From an uncultured Burkholderiales bacterium (GTDB lineage Bacteria > Pseudomonadota > Gammaproteobacteria > Burkholderiales > Burkholderiaceae_E): DNA of 14,566 bases. Below are positions 13,043 through 14,566 of this stretch, piece after piece. Each line of letters starts with the position of its first letter. Position 1 is the stretch's first letter. The notes beneath the pieces are model-generated. The model was not told where the DNA came from, made no database searches, and saw only the letters and a program-made list of their open reading frames with translations. The translations under genes were made by a program, and so were the position numbers. The DNA lies in assembly GCA_903898725.1 (NCBI GenBank), contig CAIUGQ010000424.1, positions 1 to 14,566 of the forward strand, read 5' to 3'.

Positions 13043-14275
13043 ATGACCGACGCCACCGCTCTCCCCTCCGTGACCGGCGAACTCGCCGGGCGGCATCTGC
13101 TGCTCGGCGTGACCGGCGGCGTGGCCGCCTTCAAGGCCTGCGAACTGGCGCGCGAGCTGCAGCGACGCGGCGCCACGGTCCAGGTCGCGATGACCGATGC
13201 AGCGACGAAGTTCATCGGCACGGCGACCTTCCAGGCGCTGACCGGCAGGCCGGTCTACACCGACGCCTGGGACGGCCGGATCGACAACGGCATGCCGCAC
13301 ATCGACCTGTCGCGCGGCGCGGATGCGATCATCGTGGCGCCCGCCACCGCCGACTTCATGGCCAAGGTCGCCCACGGCCTGGCCGACGACCTGCTCTCCA
13401 CGCTGGTGCTGGCGCGCGACTGCCCGCTGCTGGTGGCGCCCGCGATGAACCGCCAGATGTGGTCGGCGGCGGCCACGCAGCGCAATGTCGCGACGCTGCG
13501 CGCCGACGGCGTGGCGGTCCTCGGCCCCGGCGCGGGCGAACAGGCCTGCGGCGAGACCGGCGACGGTCGCATGCTCGAGGCGCAGCAGCTGGTCGAGGAG
13601 ACGATCGCGTTCTTCGCGCCGAAGCGCCTGGCCGGACGCCGCGTGCTGGTGACCGCGGGCCCCACCTTCGAGCCGATCGATCCGGTGCGCGGCATCACCA
13701 ACCTGTCGTCGGGCAAGATGGGCTACGCGATCGCCCGGGCCTGCCGCCATGCCGGCGCGCAGGTGGTGCTGGTGTCGGGGCCGACCGCGCTCGACGCCCC
13801 CCAGGGCGTGCGGCGCGTCGACGTGCGCAGCGCGCGCGAGATGCTCGCCGCCGTGCAGGGCGAGATCGCGGGGCAGGACCTGTTCGTGGCGGTCGCCGCG
13901 GTCGCCGACTGGCGCGTGGCGAACGCCTCGTCGCGCAAGCTCAAGAAGACCGAAGGCGGCGGCGCGCCCGCCCTCGAGTTCGCGCAGAACCCCGACATCC
14001 TCGCGACGGTGGCCGCGATGCCCGGCGGCCCCTACTGCGTCGGCTTCGCGGCGGAGACCGAGGACCTCGAGGCCAATGCGCAGGACAAGCGGCGCCGCAA
14101 GGGCGTGCCGCTGCTGGTCGGCAACATCGGCCAGGCCACCTTCGGCCTCGACGACAACGAGCTGCTGCTGATCGACGCGCAGGGCTCGACCCGGCTGCCG
14201 CGCGCGAGCAAGACCGTGCTCGCCGCCGCGCTGGTCGATGCGATCGCCGCCCGGCTGCCCGAGGCGAGCTGCTGA
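13043..14275 (+). CDS. coaBC: Bifunctional phosphopantothenoylcysteine decarboxylase / phosphopantothenate-cysteine ligase
   Basis: CoaBC joins cysteine to 4'-phosphopantothenate and decarboxylates the product, two steps of coenzyme A synthesis. The 410-residue protein has an N-terminal FMN-dependent CoaC domain with GVTGGVAAFKA (22-32), the catalytic His86 (MPHIDL), PAMN (133-136) and the flap cysteine Cys169 (GEQACGETGDGRM). The CoaB domain begins near 198 with VLVTAGPTFEPIDPVRGITN in outline, then AAVADWR (284-290) and KLKK (298-301). There is no spacer to lspA; AAGAG lies 7 nt before the ATG inside lspA. The next ORF starts on the last base of its stop codon (TGATG), so it is probably co-translated. 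Confidence 0.97.
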   Translation: MTDATALPSVTGELAGRHLLLGVTGGVAAFKACELARELQRRGATVQVAMTDAATKFIGTATFQALTGRPVYTDAWDGRIDNGMPHIDLSRGADAIIVAPATADFMAKVAHGLADDLLSTLVLARDCPLLVAPAMNRQMWSAAATQRNVATLRADGVAVLGPGAGEQACGETGDGRMLEAQQLVEETIAFFAPKRLAGRRVLVTAGPTFEPIDPVRGITNLSSGKMGYAIARACRHAGAQVVLVSGPTALDAPQGVRRVDVRSAREMLAAVQGEIAGQDLFVAVAAVADWRVANASSRKLKKTEGGGAPALEFAQNPDILATVAAMPGGPYCVGFAAETEDLEANAQDKRRRKGVPLLVGNIGQATFGLDDNELLLIDAQGSTRLPRASKTVLAAALVDAIAARLPEASC

Positions 14276-14566
14276 TGGCCGTGCCCGAGCCGGGCAGCGC
14301 GGGGGCACGCGAACTCGGCGGCGCCCCGCGCGACGGCGATTTCGCGCGGCTGCTCGAGGCGGCGAGCGCGCCCTCGGCGCACCGCATGCGGATCGATCCG
14401 GCCACGCTCGGTCTCGAGGACGCGGCCTCGCGGGCGGCCCGCGCCGGCCGCTTCAGCGGCGCGCCGCCCGTCGAGGCCGCGACCTCGCCGCTGTCCGAGG
14501 ACCCGGGCCGGCTCGAGCCGGCGGCCTCGTCTGCCGCCCCGCGCCCTGCCGCCGCGCCCTACGGCC
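14275..14566 (+). CDS. Unidentified ORF, 5' part only, low-complexity N-terminus
   Basis: Starting at the ATG that shares its A with the coaBC stop codon, the frame stays open to the window end (97 codons). The predicted start MAVPEPGSAGARELGG is followed by a short helix-like DFARLLEAASAPS, then MRIDPATLGLEDAASRAARAG, then a Pro/Ala/Ser-rich stretch. There is no signal peptide or membrane segment. I do not recognise it. It is not dUTPase, which often follows coaBC in related bacteria, because the PGSAGxDL motif context and trimer-fold strands are absent. A GAGG ten nt before the ATG and the tight overlap support it as a real gene; the visible part may be a disordered region ahead of a folded domain. 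Confidence 0.5.
   Translation, partial: MAVPEPGSAGARELGGAPRDGDFARLLEAASAPSAHRMRIDPATLGLEDAASRAARAGRFSGAPPVEAATSPLSEDPGRLEPAASSAAPRPAAAPYG

Noticed and set aside
10727..14308. A 1193-codon open frame antisense to ileS, lspA and coaBC
   Set aside because: It lies opposite three genes with intact family motifs. Its composition is Arg/Ala/Gly-rich, as expected from a shadow frame in GC-rich DNA, and no domain is recognisable.

Overview
This is a very GC-rich, densely coded chromosomal window. Gene content and order point to a betaproteobacterium, most likely in the Burkholderiales. The evidence is an fkpB-ispH pair next to radC, the rpmB-rpmG pair followed by a membrane fatty-acid desaturase, a purN-rsmB pair, and a ribF-ileS-lspA-coaBC run. 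Genus and species cannot be read from the sequence. All complete genes look intact. I see no insertion sequence, phage gene, CRISPR array or defence system.

Layout. 1-1093: the start of a ferredoxin-domain reductase (minus strand, cut by the window edge) diverges from a YeeZ-like NAD-dependent epimerase across only 16 bp. 1171-1289: tRNA-Thr(CGU) with a strong rho-independent hairpin behind it. 1345-1872: a small secreted protein of unknown function with four cysteines (minus). 2121-3543: ispH and fkpB, a minus-strand operon read fkpB then ispH. 3598-4290: radC (plus). 4419-4969: rpmB and rpmG (L28, L33) with their promoter and a folded leader. 4970-5190: an unusually hairpin-rich spacer holding the rpmG terminator and a triplicated hairpin unit that would end the desaturase transcript. 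5231-6445: acyl desaturase (minus, TTG start, own promoter). 6526-8555: purN then rsmB (minus, ATGA overlap). 8651-14275: ribF, ileS, lspA and coaBC (plus, closely packed), followed by an unidentified ORF that runs off the end.

Functionally this is core housekeeping: isoprenoid precursor synthesis (IspH), protein folding (FkpB), translation (tRNA-Thr, L28, L33, IleRS, RsmB), flavin and coenzyme A synthesis (RibF, CoaBC), purine synthesis (PurN), lipoprotein maturation (LspA) and membrane lipid desaturation. No new multi-gene system is visible.

The most interesting signals are non-coding. Four promoters have a -10 box followed, after exactly four bases, by a GGYTYTG element at the probable transcription start; two more have a looser version. 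There is also a triplicated terminator unit, a folded rpmB leader, a 3' UTR of rpmG that resembles a small RNA, and a perfect palindrome just upstream of the desaturase -35. At the right edge, the gene after coaBC is not the dUTPase that usually sits there.
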